Assembly (NCBI GenBank): GCA_947632605.1
Contig: CANRPX010000002.1
Span: 1 to 64,000, forward strand
DNA: 64,000 bases
Direction: 5' to 3'
From: an uncultured Clostridia bacterium
Lineage (GTDB): Bacteria > Bacillota > Clostridia > TANB77 > CAG-508
Shown here: positions 8,105-16,975 of the stretch, piece after piece
Numbering within the stretch: the stretch's first letter is position 1
How the letters are laid out: every line of letters starts with the position of its first letter
Made by a program: the position numbers and the translations under genes
The notes under the pieces: generated by a model
Seen by the model: only the letters and a program-made list of their open reading frames with translations
Told to the model about the DNA's origin: nothing
The model's database searches: none

Positions 8105-8185
8105 AAATGTTCGTAAAAACTTTGTTTGTTTTATTTTACATTTATAAAATAAAAATGTCAATACTTTTTTGCAAAAAAATGTTCG
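8105..8185 (-). repeat. Two direct copies of CGAACATTT around the promoter of the YgjP-like gene
   Basis: On the minus strand CGAACATTT occurs at 8177-8185, just upstream of the -35, and again at 8105-8113, downstream of the -10. CGAAC is also the half-site of the Firmicutes LexA box, but no opposing GTTCG completes it. Candidate operator pair. Confidence 0.35.
8133..8161 (-). promoter_or_regulatory. Promoter of the YgjP-like gene
   Basis: Minus strand: TTGACA (8156-8161), 17 bases, TAAAAT (8133-8138), about 50 bases upstream of the ATG. The rest of the 8084-8400 gap holds only AT-rich sequence and the terminator at 8262-8290. Confidence 0.7.
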
Positions 8186-8261
8186 GTTTTTAAAAATAAA
8201 TTTGAAAGACTAGAAAAATAAAGAAAATGGTAAATATGAAAATTTAAAATATAAATTAAAC

Positions 8262-8290
8262 AAAAAATATAAGGCGGGATATCCCGCCTT
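8262..8290 (-). terminator. Terminator of the secreted-protein gene
   Basis: A perfect 20-base palindrome (AAGGCGGGAT/ATCCCGCCTT, 8271-8290), followed on the minus strand by ATATTTTTTG. It is far more GC-rich than the surroundings and marks the left edge of a compositionally distinct unit. Confidence 0.75.
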
Positions 8291-8400
8291 TACCTGCTTT
8301 TGAGATCTCGATATCTGTTTATTTAAGGGATTATACTCGATTTATAGATACTTTTTGAAAATTAGATATGAGAATTCTTTTTACATTAATAAACTTTTTT

Positions 8401-9609
8401 TCAAGAAACTTTCTTCCATTTTCCGCCACTGGAAACTTTTGTAACAAGACCGACACTATTTGTTTTTAAGGCCTTGCCCTTACAAATTTTTGTCGCTTTT
8501 TTGGGTGAACTTAATTTTGCAGAATAGATTACACCTTTTTTGATATAGATGAGTTTTTTTGCTCCAATGAAGCCGTATTTGCTAACATTAGATGCAATTT
8601 TCTTTCCGTTTAATTTAAGTTTCCCACTATTCAGCATAAGAGTGTAACTAGATGTACGTCCCTTCACATAGAGAGTGACATAATCCTTTTTGTGAACAGC
8701 ATACGTTTTAGAAGCTTTCCACTTACCAGAAGAGGTGAGCTGTTTGATTGTATAACTGTTTTTAGAAGTTACTACTTTGCTGATAAAACCATCGTCATCT
8801 TTTTTAAAAGTTCTATATTGTCCAGAAAGTACAAGCTTTTCGGCAGAGTACCATTTTCCAGACTTAAAGCGATACAGAGTACCACCCTCATAGAGATAAA
8901 CATTATAAGAACGGTCAAATCCAATGAATTTTGCGCCTTTTAATGTATCTGTTAAACGAACTTTAGCAGTTGCGTTTAAAACTTTTAAACCGTCAGAGGA
9001 TACAATGATTTTTGTTTTAATCTTGTTTGCGGAATAACCGTCATATACGGTTTCGCCAGCGGAATTCGTATATATTTCAACACGATTTTGAGATTTTTCA
9101 ACAGTAGGAGGTGTATAGTCGTCATCATCATCTACCTCAGGGGCAGGTTTAAGATTAGACAAATACAGAGATCCTGAATTTGTTGAAACAGAGAAAGCAA
9201 GGTCTTGATTTGTGTAGTTAAGCCTGATTGCACCACTTTCCAAAACAGTTGACATCTGATTAGAAGTAGTAATCTTACTTAAAGACCCATCATTACCTAT
9301 AATGAAAAAGTTTCCCAACTTATCAAAACCATTGGTTTTTGAACCACTACCAGCAGTTTTATTTAAAATAAGTTTTCCACCAACAGTGTACATATAGGTA
9401 CCTTTAGAGTAAAACTCTCTTGCCGGGGCATAAGCACCAGCTTTTGAATCCCAGCTATAATACCGATACACAGTACGATATGTTGCGGAATCATCGTAGG
9501 TATAGCCATAAGGCTCGTTTTTAGTTGCTGCAAAAGCAGTGGTATTTCCGATTGCTGTCATGAAAATTGTTGCGATTAAAACCATAATAAGTGTTCTATT
9601 TTTTTTCAT
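8401..9609 (-). CDS. Secreted protein of unknown function with repeated GKW motifs
   Basis: A 402-residue protein with a clear signal peptide: a KKNR start, a hydrophobic core, and a probable cleavage after TAFA near residue 28. Residues 160-170 form an acidic, proline-containing linker (EVDDDDDYTPP) between an N-terminal domain rich in tyrosine and glycine and a C-terminal half of beta-type repeats. These repeats contain SGKWYSAEK, SGKWKASKTY and GGKWKKVS. The pattern suggests an extracellular beta-propeller or bacterial SH3-like array, but I do not recognise a named family. GGAGGG precedes the ATG. The gene is visibly less AT-rich than its neighbours (20 of 60 G+C in bases 9061-9120) and has a private promoter and terminator, which suggests acquisition. 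Confidence 0.75.
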   Translation of the reverse strand: MKKNRTLIMVLIATIFMTAIGNTTAFAATKNEPYGYTYDDSATYRTVYRYYSWDSKAGAYAPAREFYSKGTYMYTVGGKLILNKTAGSGSKTNGFDKLGNFFIIGNDGSLSKITTSNQMSTVLESGAIRLNYTNQDLAFSVSTNSGSLYLSNLKPAPEVDDDDDYTPPTVEKSQNRVEIYTNSAGETVYDGYSANKIKTKIIVSSDGLKVLNATAKVRLTDTLKGAKFIGFDRSYNVYLYEGGTLYRFKSGKWYSAEKLVLSGQYRTFKKDDDGFISKVVTSKNSYTIKQLTSSGKWKASKTYAVHKKDYVTLYVKGRTSSYTLMLNSGKLKLNGKKIASNVSKYGFIGAKKLIYIKKGVIYSAKLSSPKKATKICKGKALKTNSVGLVTKVSSGGKWKKVS

Positions 9610-9699
9610 TTTGCCCTCCAGGAAATCCCAAAAGCAGTAGCTCTACCAATATCCAGAAGTCTGAATAAAAATGGTGAGCATAAAATCCCTCATAATATA

Positions 9700-9728
9700 A
9701 TTATAACATAAAGAAAATTAAAACTCAA
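9700..9728 (-). promoter_or_regulatory. Promoter of the secreted-protein gene
   Basis: Minus strand: TTGAGT (9723-9728), 17 bases, TATAAT (9700-9705), about 90 bases upstream of the ATG and directly behind the end of spoVAE. Confidence 0.7.
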
Positions 9729-9733
9729 AAATA

Positions 9734-10102
9734 TTATTGTTTTTTAATTTTAGGTTTTGAAACTAGAGAAGCAATATATCCGAAGAAGATAGCAGCAGAA
9801 ATACCACCAGCAGCAGATTTAATACCACCAGTAAATGCACCTATAAAACCAGTTGTTTGAACTTCAGATATAGTACCTTTTGAAAGTAAACTTCCAAAAC
9901 CAGTAAGAGGAACAGTAGCACCACAACCAGCAAAGTCAATTAAGTACTTATATATTCCAAGTCCTCCTAAAATGGCTCCTATTGTAACATAAGCAACTAA
10001 AATTCTAGCTGGAGTAAGCTTAGTTTTATCAATTAAAATCTGTCCTATTACACAAATTATGCCTCCAATAATAAAGGCTTTAAAAATCATCATCCAATCC
10101 AT
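9734..10102 (-). CDS. spoVAE: Stage V sporulation protein AE
   Basis: A 122-residue membrane protein with about four hydrophobic helices, beginning MDWMMIFKAFIIGGIICVIGQ and containing the VPLTGFGSLLSKGT signature of SpoVAC/SpoVAE proteins. With SpoVAC it forms part of the inner-spore-membrane channel that moves dipicolinic acid into the forespore and out at germination. It is the third gene of a C-D-E order on the minus strand, 75 bases after spoVAD. Confidence 0.9.
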   Translation of the reverse strand: MDWMMIFKAFIIGGIICVIGQILIDKTKLTPARILVAYVTIGAILGGLGIYKYLIDFAGCGATVPLTGFGSLLSKGTISEVQTTGFIGAFTGGIKSAAGGISAAIFFGYIASLVSKPKIKKQ

Positions 10103-10177
10103 AAAATAAATCCTTAAAAAATATTATTTAGATTTTAAAAAATCTATAAAATTTTATTAAACATTTGTTAAAAACAT

Positions 10178-11182
10178 TTATAATTCTATACTAATAGCAT
10201 GTGCAATTCCTGGGATTGATTCACCTTGTTGTGTACTTGTAGAATTCATTAATGCACCTGTTGCTATCATTAAAACTTTTTTATATTTTTTTTCTTGAAG
10301 CATTTGATAAACATATCCAGAAAAAACTGTTGCAATACAACCACATCCAGAACCACCAGAATGAGTATCTTGTTTTTCTTTATCAAACATTAAAACACCA
10401 CAATCATTGTAATTTGCTCGAATATTATATCCTTTGGAACTTGCTAAATCTATTAAAATATCTTTTCCAATATGGCCTAAATCTCCAGTTAAAATTACAT
10501 CATAATAATTAGGATTTCTACCAGTATCTTTAAAATGAGTTATAAGAGTATCTTCAGCAGCTCCTGCCATTGCGGCACCCATATTATTTGCATCTTTAAT
10601 TCCCATATCAACAATTTTTCCAGGTGTAAAAGTAGTTATAAATGGGCCAGTTCCTTCTTTTGTTAGAATTGCTGCTCCAGAACCAGTAACAGTCCATTGA
10701 CTAGAAGGCGGCCTTTGATTACCAAGTTCTAGAGGAAATCTAAATTGCTTTTCTGCACTACAAAAGTGACTTGAAGCTGTACAAATTGTATTAGTTGCAA
10801 AATCTCCATCTATAAGAGAAGAAGCAATTATCATAGATTCTATAAAAGTTGAACATGCTCCAAACAATCCTATAAAAGGAATATTAGTTTCTCTTAAACC
10901 AAAAGATGAAGCAATACATTGATTAAGTAAATCTCCAGCAAAGCAAAAATCTATATCAGATGAAGCAATTCCAGATTTTGAAATAGCCATACTAACAGTT
11001 TCTTTTACGAGTTTGCTTTCAGCTTTTTCCCAGCTTGATTCTCCCCAAAATTCATCTTCTAAACACTGATCAAAAAATTGATGAAGAGGGCCTTCTTTTT
11101 CTTTTGGACCAACAATAGAAGCAGTAGCAGCAATATTTACTGGTTTATTTAAAATATAACTTTGATTTCCAACTTTTTTCAT
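10178..11182 (-). CDS. spoVAD: Stage V sporulation protein AD
   Basis: A 334-residue thiolase-fold protein with the SpoVAD hallmarks: VGPKEKEGPLHQFFDQ, GLFGACSTFIESMI, the CTASSHFCSAEKQFR stretch and SGGSGCGCIATVF. SpoVAD binds dipicolinic acid on the spore inner membrane and works with the SpoVAC/SpoVAE membrane proteins that flank it here. Its length is normal. A GGAG-type ribosome site precedes the ATG, and it follows spoVAC by 30 bases, so the three genes are surely one transcript. Confidence 0.95.
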   Translation of the reverse strand: MKKVGNQSYILNKPVNIAATASIVGPKEKEGPLHQFFDQCLEDEFWGESSWEKAESKLVKETVSMAISKSGIASSDIDFCFAGDLLNQCIASSFGLRETNIPFIGLFGACSTFIESMIIASSLIDGDFATNTICTASSHFCSAEKQFRFPLELGNQRPPSSQWTVTGSGAAILTKEGTGPFITTFTPGKIVDMGIKDANNMGAAMAGAAEDTLITHFKDTGRNPNYYDVILTGDLGHIGKDILIDLASSKGYNIRANYNDCGVLMFDKEKQDTHSGGSGCGCIATVFSGYVYQMLQEKKYKKVLMIATGALMNSTSTQQGESIPGIAHAISIEL

Positions 11183-11212
11183 AAATAAATCTCCTTAAAA
11201 ATTATTATTATA

Positions 11213-11677
11213 CTAAATTAAAATTAGGCTTTGAGTATTAAATAAAATATAAATTAACCCAACAATAATACTAGTAGAGATACCATATACAAGTACAGGA
11301 CCTGCAACAGTAAACATTTTTGCACCAACTCCCATAACATAACCTTCTGATTTGTATTCCATAGCTGGTGAAACTATTGAATTGGCAAAGCCAGTGATTG
11401 GTATTAATGAGCCTGCGCCTGCAAATTTTCCAATTTTATTAAATACATTAAGAGCAGTTAAAAAAGCACTAGCAAAAACCAAACTCATAGAAACAATAGT
11501 ATAAGAATTAGTTTCATCAATTCCGCGAGATGTACAAATTCCAAAAATTATTTGTCCAATAGCACAAATAAGACCACCAACCCAAAAAGCATTAAAACAA
11601 TTTTTTAATATTGGTGAATTTGGAGTTTTGTCATCAACATAAGATTGATATTCTTCTTTACTTTGAATAGGTTTCAA
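11213..11677 (-). CDS. spoVAC: Stage V sporulation protein AC, TTG start
   Basis: A 154-residue membrane protein, first gene of the spoVA group. It begins at TTG with AAGGAGAT about 8 bases upstream; no better start exists in frame. The hydrophilic N-terminus (KPIQSKEEYQSYVDDKTPNS) followed by WVGGLICAIGQ and SLIPITGFANSIVSPAME is typical of SpoVAC, a mechanosensitive channel component for dipicolinic acid. A forespore-type promoter is expected upstream, but I could not point to a convincing one. Confidence 0.92.
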   Translation of the reverse strand: MKPIQSKEEYQSYVDDKTPNSPILKNCFNAFWVGGLICAIGQIIFGICTSRGIDETNSYTIVSMSLVFASAFLTALNVFNKIGKFAGAGSLIPITGFANSIVSPAMEYKSEGYVMGVGAKMFTVAGPVLVYGISTSIIVGLIYILFNTQSLILI

Positions 11678-11803
11678 AAAATCATCTCCTTAAAATAAAT
11701 TCTATATTTTGTATTTTTCCAAAAAATACATTTATTATTCATATAAAAGTCATAATAAAATAATAAAATTAGAAAATATTAATGAAGAAAAGGTGGAAAA
11801 AAG

Positions 11804-13750
11804 ATGGATAAATATTTAAATCAATTAAGTAAAACTTATAAAAATATACAAGAAGTAAGCGAAGAAATTATTAATCTTCAAGCTATACTTAACTTGCCTA
11901 AAGGTACAGAATTATTTATGAGTGATATTCATGGAGAAGATGAAGCATTTTCTCATATTTTAAATAATGGTTCTGGAATAATAAAAAGTAAAATAGAAGA
12001 TATATATGCAAAAACTTTGACTGAAGAAGAAAGAAAAGATTTAGCAACATTAATTTATTATCCTGAAGAAAAACTTAATTTAATAAAAAAATCAAGAGAT
12101 AATATGAATGAATGGTATAAAATCACTTTATATAAATTAATTGAAGTAACAAAAGCAGTTAGTTCAAAATATACTCGATCAAAAGTTAGAAAAGCAATGA
12201 CAGAAGGATTTGATTATATAATAGATGAATTATTACATCTTCAAGGAGATGATACTAATAAAGAGCAATATTATAATCAAATCATTGATAGTATTATTGA
12301 CTTAAATAGAGCAGATAATTTTATAATTGCTATTTCAGAATTAATTAAAAGAATGGCAATAGATCACTTACATATTGTTGGAGACATATATGATAGAGGA
12401 CCTGGTGCTCCTACAATTATGGATAAATTAATAAACTTTCATAGTTTAGATATAGAGTGGGGAAATCATGACATACTTTGGATGGGAGCAGCATCAGGAA
12501 ATGAAGCTTGTATAGCAACAGTTGTCAGAATTTGCAGTAGATATGATAACTTATCAACTTTAGAAGATGGTTATGGAATAAATATAAGACCACTTTCAGT
12601 TTTTGCAACAGAAACATACAAAGATGATAAATGTGAAAATTTTATTCCAAGAAATAAAGAAGTATCAAAATATAGTAATACAGACAAAATGATTCTTGCA
12701 AAAATTCAAAAAGCAATGTCAGTAATTCAATTTAAGATAGAAGGAAATTTAATAAAAAAACATCCTGAATATAAAATGAAGGATAGGTTATTATTAGATA
12801 AAATGGATTTAGAAAAAGGAATAGTAAAAATAAATAATGTAGAATATAAATTAAATGATACAAATTTCCCAACTATAAATCCTAAAAATCCATATAAATT
12901 AACAAAAGAAGAAGAGGAAATAATAGAAAGATTAAAAAATTCCTTTATGCATAGTGAGAAATTAAATAGACATATAAGCTTTTTATATGCAAAAGGTCAT
13001 ATATATCAAAACTTTAATTCTAATTTACTATTTCATGGTTGTATTCCTTTGACTGAGAAAGGAGAATTTGAAGAAGTAGAAATATTAGGAAAAAAACTAA
13101 AAGGAAAAGAATTGTTGGATTATATTGAACAAATAGCAAATAGAGCATATTTTGCAGAAAACAAAGAGGAAAATCAGGATTCAATAGATTTAATGTGGTA
13201 TTTTTGGTGTGGACCAAAATCACCATTATTTGGTAAAGATAAAGCAGCAACTTTTGAAAGATATTTTATTGATGATAAAACTACTCATAAAGAAAACAAA
13301 AATCCATACTATACTTTTATTAATGATGAAAATGTTTGTAATAAAATATTAGAAAATTTCGAACTTGATATAGAAGAAGGACATATTATAAATGGTCATG
13401 TTCCAGTAAAAGCAAAAGATGGAGAAAGTCCATTAAAAGCTAATGGAAAAATGATAGTTATAGATGGTGGTTTTGCTAAAGCTTATCAATCAACAACTGG
13501 AATTGCAGGATACACATTAACTTATAATTCTCATGGATTAGTACTTGCAATGAATGAACCATTTGAGTCTAAAAGTAAGGCAATAGCAGAAGGATTAGAC
13601 ATAAGAACTCAAACTATATTACAAGAAAATATTGTAAATAGAAAAAGAGTAGCAGATACTGATATTGGTAAAAAATTAAAAGAAGAAATAGAAGATTTAA
13701 AGCAACTTTTATTGGCATATAGAGAAGGTAGTTTAAAAGAAAAAATCTAA
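11804..13750 (+). CDS. fbp: Fructose-1,6-bisphosphatase, class III
   Basis: A 648-residue protein of the Firmicutes-specific class III FBPase family, which hydrolyses fructose 1,6-bisphosphate for gluconeogenesis. The calcineurin-like metal motifs are in order: FMSDIHGEDEAF near residue 38, HIVGDIYDRGPG near 190, WGNHDILWMGAASGNE near 220, then INGHVPVKAKDGE near 530. The length matches the family. AAAGGTGG precedes the ATG. It is divergent from spoVAC, and the following pilus operon has its own promoter, so fbp is probably a single-gene unit. Confidence 0.93.
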   Translation: MDKYLNQLSKTYKNIQEVSEEIINLQAILNLPKGTELFMSDIHGEDEAFSHILNNGSGIIKSKIEDIYAKTLTEEERKDLATLIYYPEEKLNLIKKSRDNMNEWYKITLYKLIEVTKAVSSKYTRSKVRKAMTEGFDYIIDELLHLQGDDTNKEQYYNQIIDSIIDLNRADNFIIAISELIKRMAIDHLHIVGDIYDRGPGAPTIMDKLINFHSLDIEWGNHDILWMGAASGNEACIATVVRICSRYDNLSTLEDGYGINIRPLSVFATETYKDDKCENFIPRNKEVSKYSNTDKMILAKIQKAMSVIQFKIEGNLIKKHPEYKMKDRLLLDKMDLEKGIVKINNVEYKLNDTNFPTINPKNPYKLTKEEEEIIERLKNSFMHSEKLNRHISFLYAKGHIYQNFNSNLLFHGCIPLTEKGEFEEVEILGKKLKGKELLDYIEQIANRAYFAENKEENQDSIDLMWYFWCGPKSPLFGKDKAATFERYFIDDKTTHKENKNPYYTFINDENVCNKILENFELDIEEGHIINGHVPVKAKDGESPLKANGKMIVIDGGFAKAYQSTTGIAGYTLTYNSHGLVLAMNEPFESKSKAIAEGLDIRTQTILQENIVNRKRVADTDIGKKLKEEIEDLKQLLLAYREGSLKEKI

Positions 13751-13793
13751 TGTTACATTCATATTACTTTTTCGAATAAAGGTCCCTAAAATA

Positions 13794-13822
13794 TTGACTT
13801 TTTTTGTAAAAAAATATATAAA
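13794..13822 (+). promoter_or_regulatory. Promoter of the type IV pilus operon
   Basis: TTGACT (13794-13799), 17 bases, TATAAA (13817-13822), about 80 bases before the PilM-PilN start. Confidence 0.55.
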
Positions 13823-13900
13823 TATACATATAAATATATAATTTTGCAATTATTATGTCTTTTAAAAAAAGAGCATTTATATAACAAAGGAGAAAGGCGA

Positions 13901-15496
13901 ATGTCAAGTTGTTTAGGAATCTATGTAGATAGAAATCTAATAAAATACGCTAAATTAAGTAGAAATAAAGATAATTTTAAAGTGGAATCATTTAATGTTG
14001 AAACATTTGAAAATCTTGAAACTGCCTTAAAAAAGGTTATTGTTGAAACAGATAGTTATAAAATTCCAATAAGTATAAACATATCAAATGAGTTATACAA
14101 TTATTTTGATGTATTTTCTGTATTAGAGAAAAAAGATATAACAAAATCTTTAGATATAGAATTTGAAATGTTGTGTGAAGATAAAGGGTATGATAAAGGG
14201 CTTTTAGAATCAAGATATATATTAATGGATAATAAAGATGATTTTGAAAAATATAGAGCACTATATATATCAGCAAATAAAAAAGAAATTGATGAAAAAT
14301 TGGGAATTTTATCAAATTATAAATTAGTTTCAATGACACCTGTTTCTACAAGTATAACAAATCTTATCGAAGTTGATGAAAATGTTGCAATTATAAATAT
14401 GGAAAATGAAACACAAATAACTACAATAGTTGATGGACATATTGAAAGAGTAGATGTGCTAAATACAGGACTTGGAGACATAGTTGAAACTATAAATTCT
14501 TCAGAGTTATCTTGGAAGAAATCTTATGATGTATTTAAAAATACTATTATTTACAATAATGATGCAACAAGTTTAGATAAAAATGAGAATGAATATTTTG
14601 ATATTGTAATGCCTGTAATTGATAAAATAGCTCAAGAAATGAAAAGGACATTAAATAGCTTTAGCGAAAATATTTCTAAAGTATATATTACAGGAATGGG
14701 AGCAACAATAAGTAATATAGACTTATATTTTCAAGATTATTTTAAAACAGTACAATGTGAAGTATTAAAACCATTCTTTATAGATCCAGGATCTTTAAAA
14801 ATTCCAACAAAAGAATATATTGAAGTAAATTCAGCTATTGCTTTAGCATTAGATGGATTAGGATTTTTAAATAAAGAAGTAAATTTTGCTCCAGTTTCAA
14901 AATTTGAAAATATTGATTTAGAAAATATAAAGATTTCAAAAGAAGAACTTAAGAAAACAAACTGGAAAGAACCATTTGATATACAAGAAAAATTAATAGC
15001 TAGATTGATAGCAGTATTTGTTATGGCAATCATAGTATTTATTACTTTTGGTGGAATAATAGTAAGTGATGGAAATAAAAAAATTGAATCTGCAAATGAA
15101 AAATTAGCGGAAACAAAAGAACAAATAGGTATTATGGACAACCAAATATCTCAAATTCAAAGCTACACAGAAACTTATTCTTCAATTATAAATAGTGTAG
15201 ATTCTTTAAGCGAAGCAACAACAACTACTAAGAATAATAGAGTTATAGAAAAAGATGCTATACCAAACTTGTTAAATAAAATAATGTTTATAATTCCTCA
15301 ACAAGTGCGAATCGTTTCTATTGAAAACACAGAAAACAAACACATAGTAATAGAAGCTGTATCAGAAAAATATGAACAATTAGGCTATTTTATAGCTGCA
15401 ATAAAAAATGATGGAATGTTAATAAATGTTCAATCAACAAGTGGAACAAAAAGTGATTCAGTTGTTCAAATTACAATAGAAGGAGATTTGCCATGA
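13901..15496 (+). CDS. Type IV pilus assembly protein, PilM-PilN fusion
   Basis: A 531-residue protein. I start it at the ATG at 13901, which follows AAAGGAGAAAGG; upstream in-frame codons have no ribosome site. Residues 1-330 have the actin-like PilM pattern: GIYVDRNLIKYAKL at the start, a central VAIINMENETQITT strand, and SKVYITGMGATI. A membrane helix lies near residues 367-388, followed by a coiled coil and a periplasmic-type ferredoxin-like domain (NKIMFIIPQQVRIVSIE) as in PilN. PilM and PilN are normally separate proteins that join the cytoplasmic platform to the membrane alignment complex. The next gene is PilO-like and overlaps the stop by 4 bases. Confidence 0.78.
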   Translation: MSSCLGIYVDRNLIKYAKLSRNKDNFKVESFNVETFENLETALKKVIVETDSYKIPISINISNELYNYFDVFSVLEKKDITKSLDIEFEMLCEDKGYDKGLLESRYILMDNKDDFEKYRALYISANKKEIDEKLGILSNYKLVSMTPVSTSITNLIEVDENVAIINMENETQITTIVDGHIERVDVLNTGLGDIVETINSSELSWKKSYDVFKNTIIYNNDATSLDKNENEYFDIVMPVIDKIAQEMKRTLNSFSENISKVYITGMGATISNIDLYFQDYFKTVQCEVLKPFFIDPGSLKIPTKEYIEVNSAIALALDGLGFLNKEVNFAPVSKFENIDLENIKISKEELKKTNWKEPFDIQEKLIARLIAVFVMAIIVFITFGGIIVSDGNKKIESANEKLAETKEQIGIMDNQISQIQSYTETYSSIINSVDSLSEATTTTKNNRVIEKDAIPNLLNKIMFIIPQQVRIVSIENTENKHIVIEAVSEKYEQLGYFIAAIKNDGMLINVQSTSGTKSDSVVQITIEGDLP

Positions 15497-16158
15497 GAAA
15501 ATTTGTATTGATTTTAGTTTTACTTATTCTTGCAGTACTTTTTTTCACAATTGTATTTGTAGGAATTGGAACAGGAAACTTTAGAATAAATAGTTATAAA
15601 AATATTGAACAGGTTGGTAGCAAAAAAAATTCATTACTTTTAGAATTAAATAATAAAAATAATTCAGAATTTAAAGAAAAACAAAACACATTAAATTCAG
15701 CAGTTAAAGAATATAATGAAGTAAAAGTTAGATATGATGAATTATCAAAAGAAGGCAAAATAACAAGTCAAAACTTGTATGACTCAATGGACTTATATGA
15801 TATGGATTTCTTATGGACAATAATTGGTAATTATGCAACTGAAAAAGGTGTAAAAATACAAATTGATGTTGTTAGAAGTTCAAGTTTATCTGCTGTATCA
15901 TCTGAATATATTATGTGTGATTTAAATTTCACAATAACAGGTGAATATGGTGCTATAACATCTTTTATATATAGTATAGAAGATGATGATCAATTAAAAT
16001 TTGAAATAAGTAATTTTCTATTAGAAGAAGGTGGAGAAAACTTACAAGCAACATTTATTGTTAAAGGTGTTCCACTAAACAATAGTAATTTATCTTCAGT
16101 TCCAACTTCTACTACTTTAACAGAAGAACCTTCATCTACCGCTACTACTGAAAATTAA
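15493..16158 (+). CDS. PilO-like pilus alignment protein
   Basis: A 221-residue protein with one N-terminal membrane helix (residues 4-26), a coiled coil (about 40-90) and a ferredoxin-like domain: YDMDFLWTIIGNYATEKGVKIQI, then DLNFTITGEYGAITSFIYSIED. This is the PilO layout; PilO pairs with PilN in the membrane. The ATG overlaps the stop of the fusion gene (ATGA), indicating translational coupling. The last 25 residues are serine/threonine rich and probably disordered. Confidence 0.75.
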   Translation: MRKFVLILVLLILAVLFFTIVFVGIGTGNFRINSYKNIEQVGSKKNSLLLELNNKNNSEFKEKQNTLNSAVKEYNEVKVRYDELSKEGKITSQNLYDSMDLYDMDFLWTIIGNYATEKGVKIQIDVVRSSSLSAVSSEYIMCDLNFTITGEYGAITSFIYSIEDDDQLKFEISNFLLEEGGENLQATFIVKGVPLNNSNLSSVPTSTTLTEEPSSTATTEN

Positions 16159-16185
16159 TAAAACAAATGAGAGGTATTTTAAAAA

Positions 16186-16707
16186 ATGAAAACAAGTAAG
16201 ATTAAAGAGATAATTATTATGTTATTACTTTTTATAGTAATAATATTTGCTTTCGGAATATTATTTTATGATAGTATTTCTGTTACAAATGAATCAATTT
16301 CATCAGTTAAATATACTACTAGTGAAGAAGTAAGTAATACTTTAGATGAAATTGAAAAAAATAGTGGTTTATCAGATGAAGACAAGAAAAATCAAGTCTT
16401 AAAATCTTATAGTATTGATGAAGCAGATTTAGCAGCTTATGAAGCTGATAGTTCATACACAAGTGGAAAAAAAGATCCATTTTCTGATGATGCTTCTCCA
16501 GAAGAAGCAATAACAACTACAACAGTAAGTACTAATACTACACAATCAAACAATTATATTTCAGTTTCAGAAAATACAACTCAAAATAAGGTATCACAAG
16601 ATGATTCTGCACAAAAAAATTCAAATACAACTAATACAGTTAATACAAATGAAACTAACAAAACAACTACACCAGGAAAATATTTTGAAAATAAGAATTC
16701 TAAATAA
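16186..16707 (+). CDS. Single-pass membrane protein of the pilus operon, low-complexity extracellular tail
   Basis: A 173-residue protein with one membrane helix (about residues 8-30), a short helical part (DEIEKNSGLSDEDKKNQVLK), and an S/T/N-rich tail from about residue 90. Position after pilO matches where other bacteria encode PilP, a lipoprotein linking the alignment complex to the outer membrane. A Gram-positive cell would not need that role, and there is no lipobox. I regard it as a pilus accessory protein of unknown job. Confidence 0.6.
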   Translation: MKTSKIKEIIIMLLLFIVIIFAFGILFYDSISVTNESISSVKYTTSEEVSNTLDEIEKNSGLSDEDKKNQVLKSYSIDEADLAAYEADSSYTSGKKDPFSDDASPEEAITTTTVSTNTTQSNNYISVSENTTQNKVSQDDSAQKNSNTTNTVNTNETNKTTTPGKYFENKNSK

Positions 16708-16719
16708 AGGAGATTATAA

Positions 16720-16899
16720 ATGAAATCACAAAAGGGGTTTATTAGACTTAGATTAGAAATAACAGTAATTGTCCTAATGCTTTTACTTGGAGTTACTGCT
16801 TATGTTGTTTTTCAAGATAATGGAATTGTTGACCAAATTGAACAAAATGTAGTTGAACAATCACAAAATGAAACAGTAGTAGAAAGTGATAAGAATTAA
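16720..16899 (+). CDS. 59-residue prepilin-like membrane peptide
   Basis: A short gene starting at ATG 16720 behind AAAGGAG. The product begins MKSQKGFIRLRLEITVIVLM and continues through a hydrophobic segment to about residue 32, then a short acidic tail. A basic leader ending KG, then F and a hydrophobic stretch with an early glutamate, resembles a type III prepilin signal. However, the glutamate sits two places later than the usual fifth position and charged residues interrupt the helix. It may be a minor pilin or a degenerate one. Confidence 0.55.
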   Translation: MKSQKGFIRLRLEITVIVLMLLLGVTAYVVFQDNGIVDQIEQNVVEQSQNETVVESDKN

Positions 16900-16919
16900 G
16901 TTTAATAAAAAATTTTAAA

Positions 16920-16952
16920 AGGCATGTGCATAATTTATGTATATGCCTAATT
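16920..16952 (+). terminator. Hairpin inside the pilus operon
   Basis: AGGCATGTGCATAA (16920-16933) pairs with TTATGTATATGCCT (16935-16948) with two G-U pairs. The T-tract after it is weak, so it may reduce rather than stop transcription into the following prepilin-like gene. Confidence 0.5.
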
Positions 16953-16975
16953 TACTATATATTTAGGAAAATAAA

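Noticed and set aside
16186-16707. PilP lipoprotein
   Set aside because: There is no lipobox, the cell type appears to lack an outer membrane, and only the gene position supports the name.
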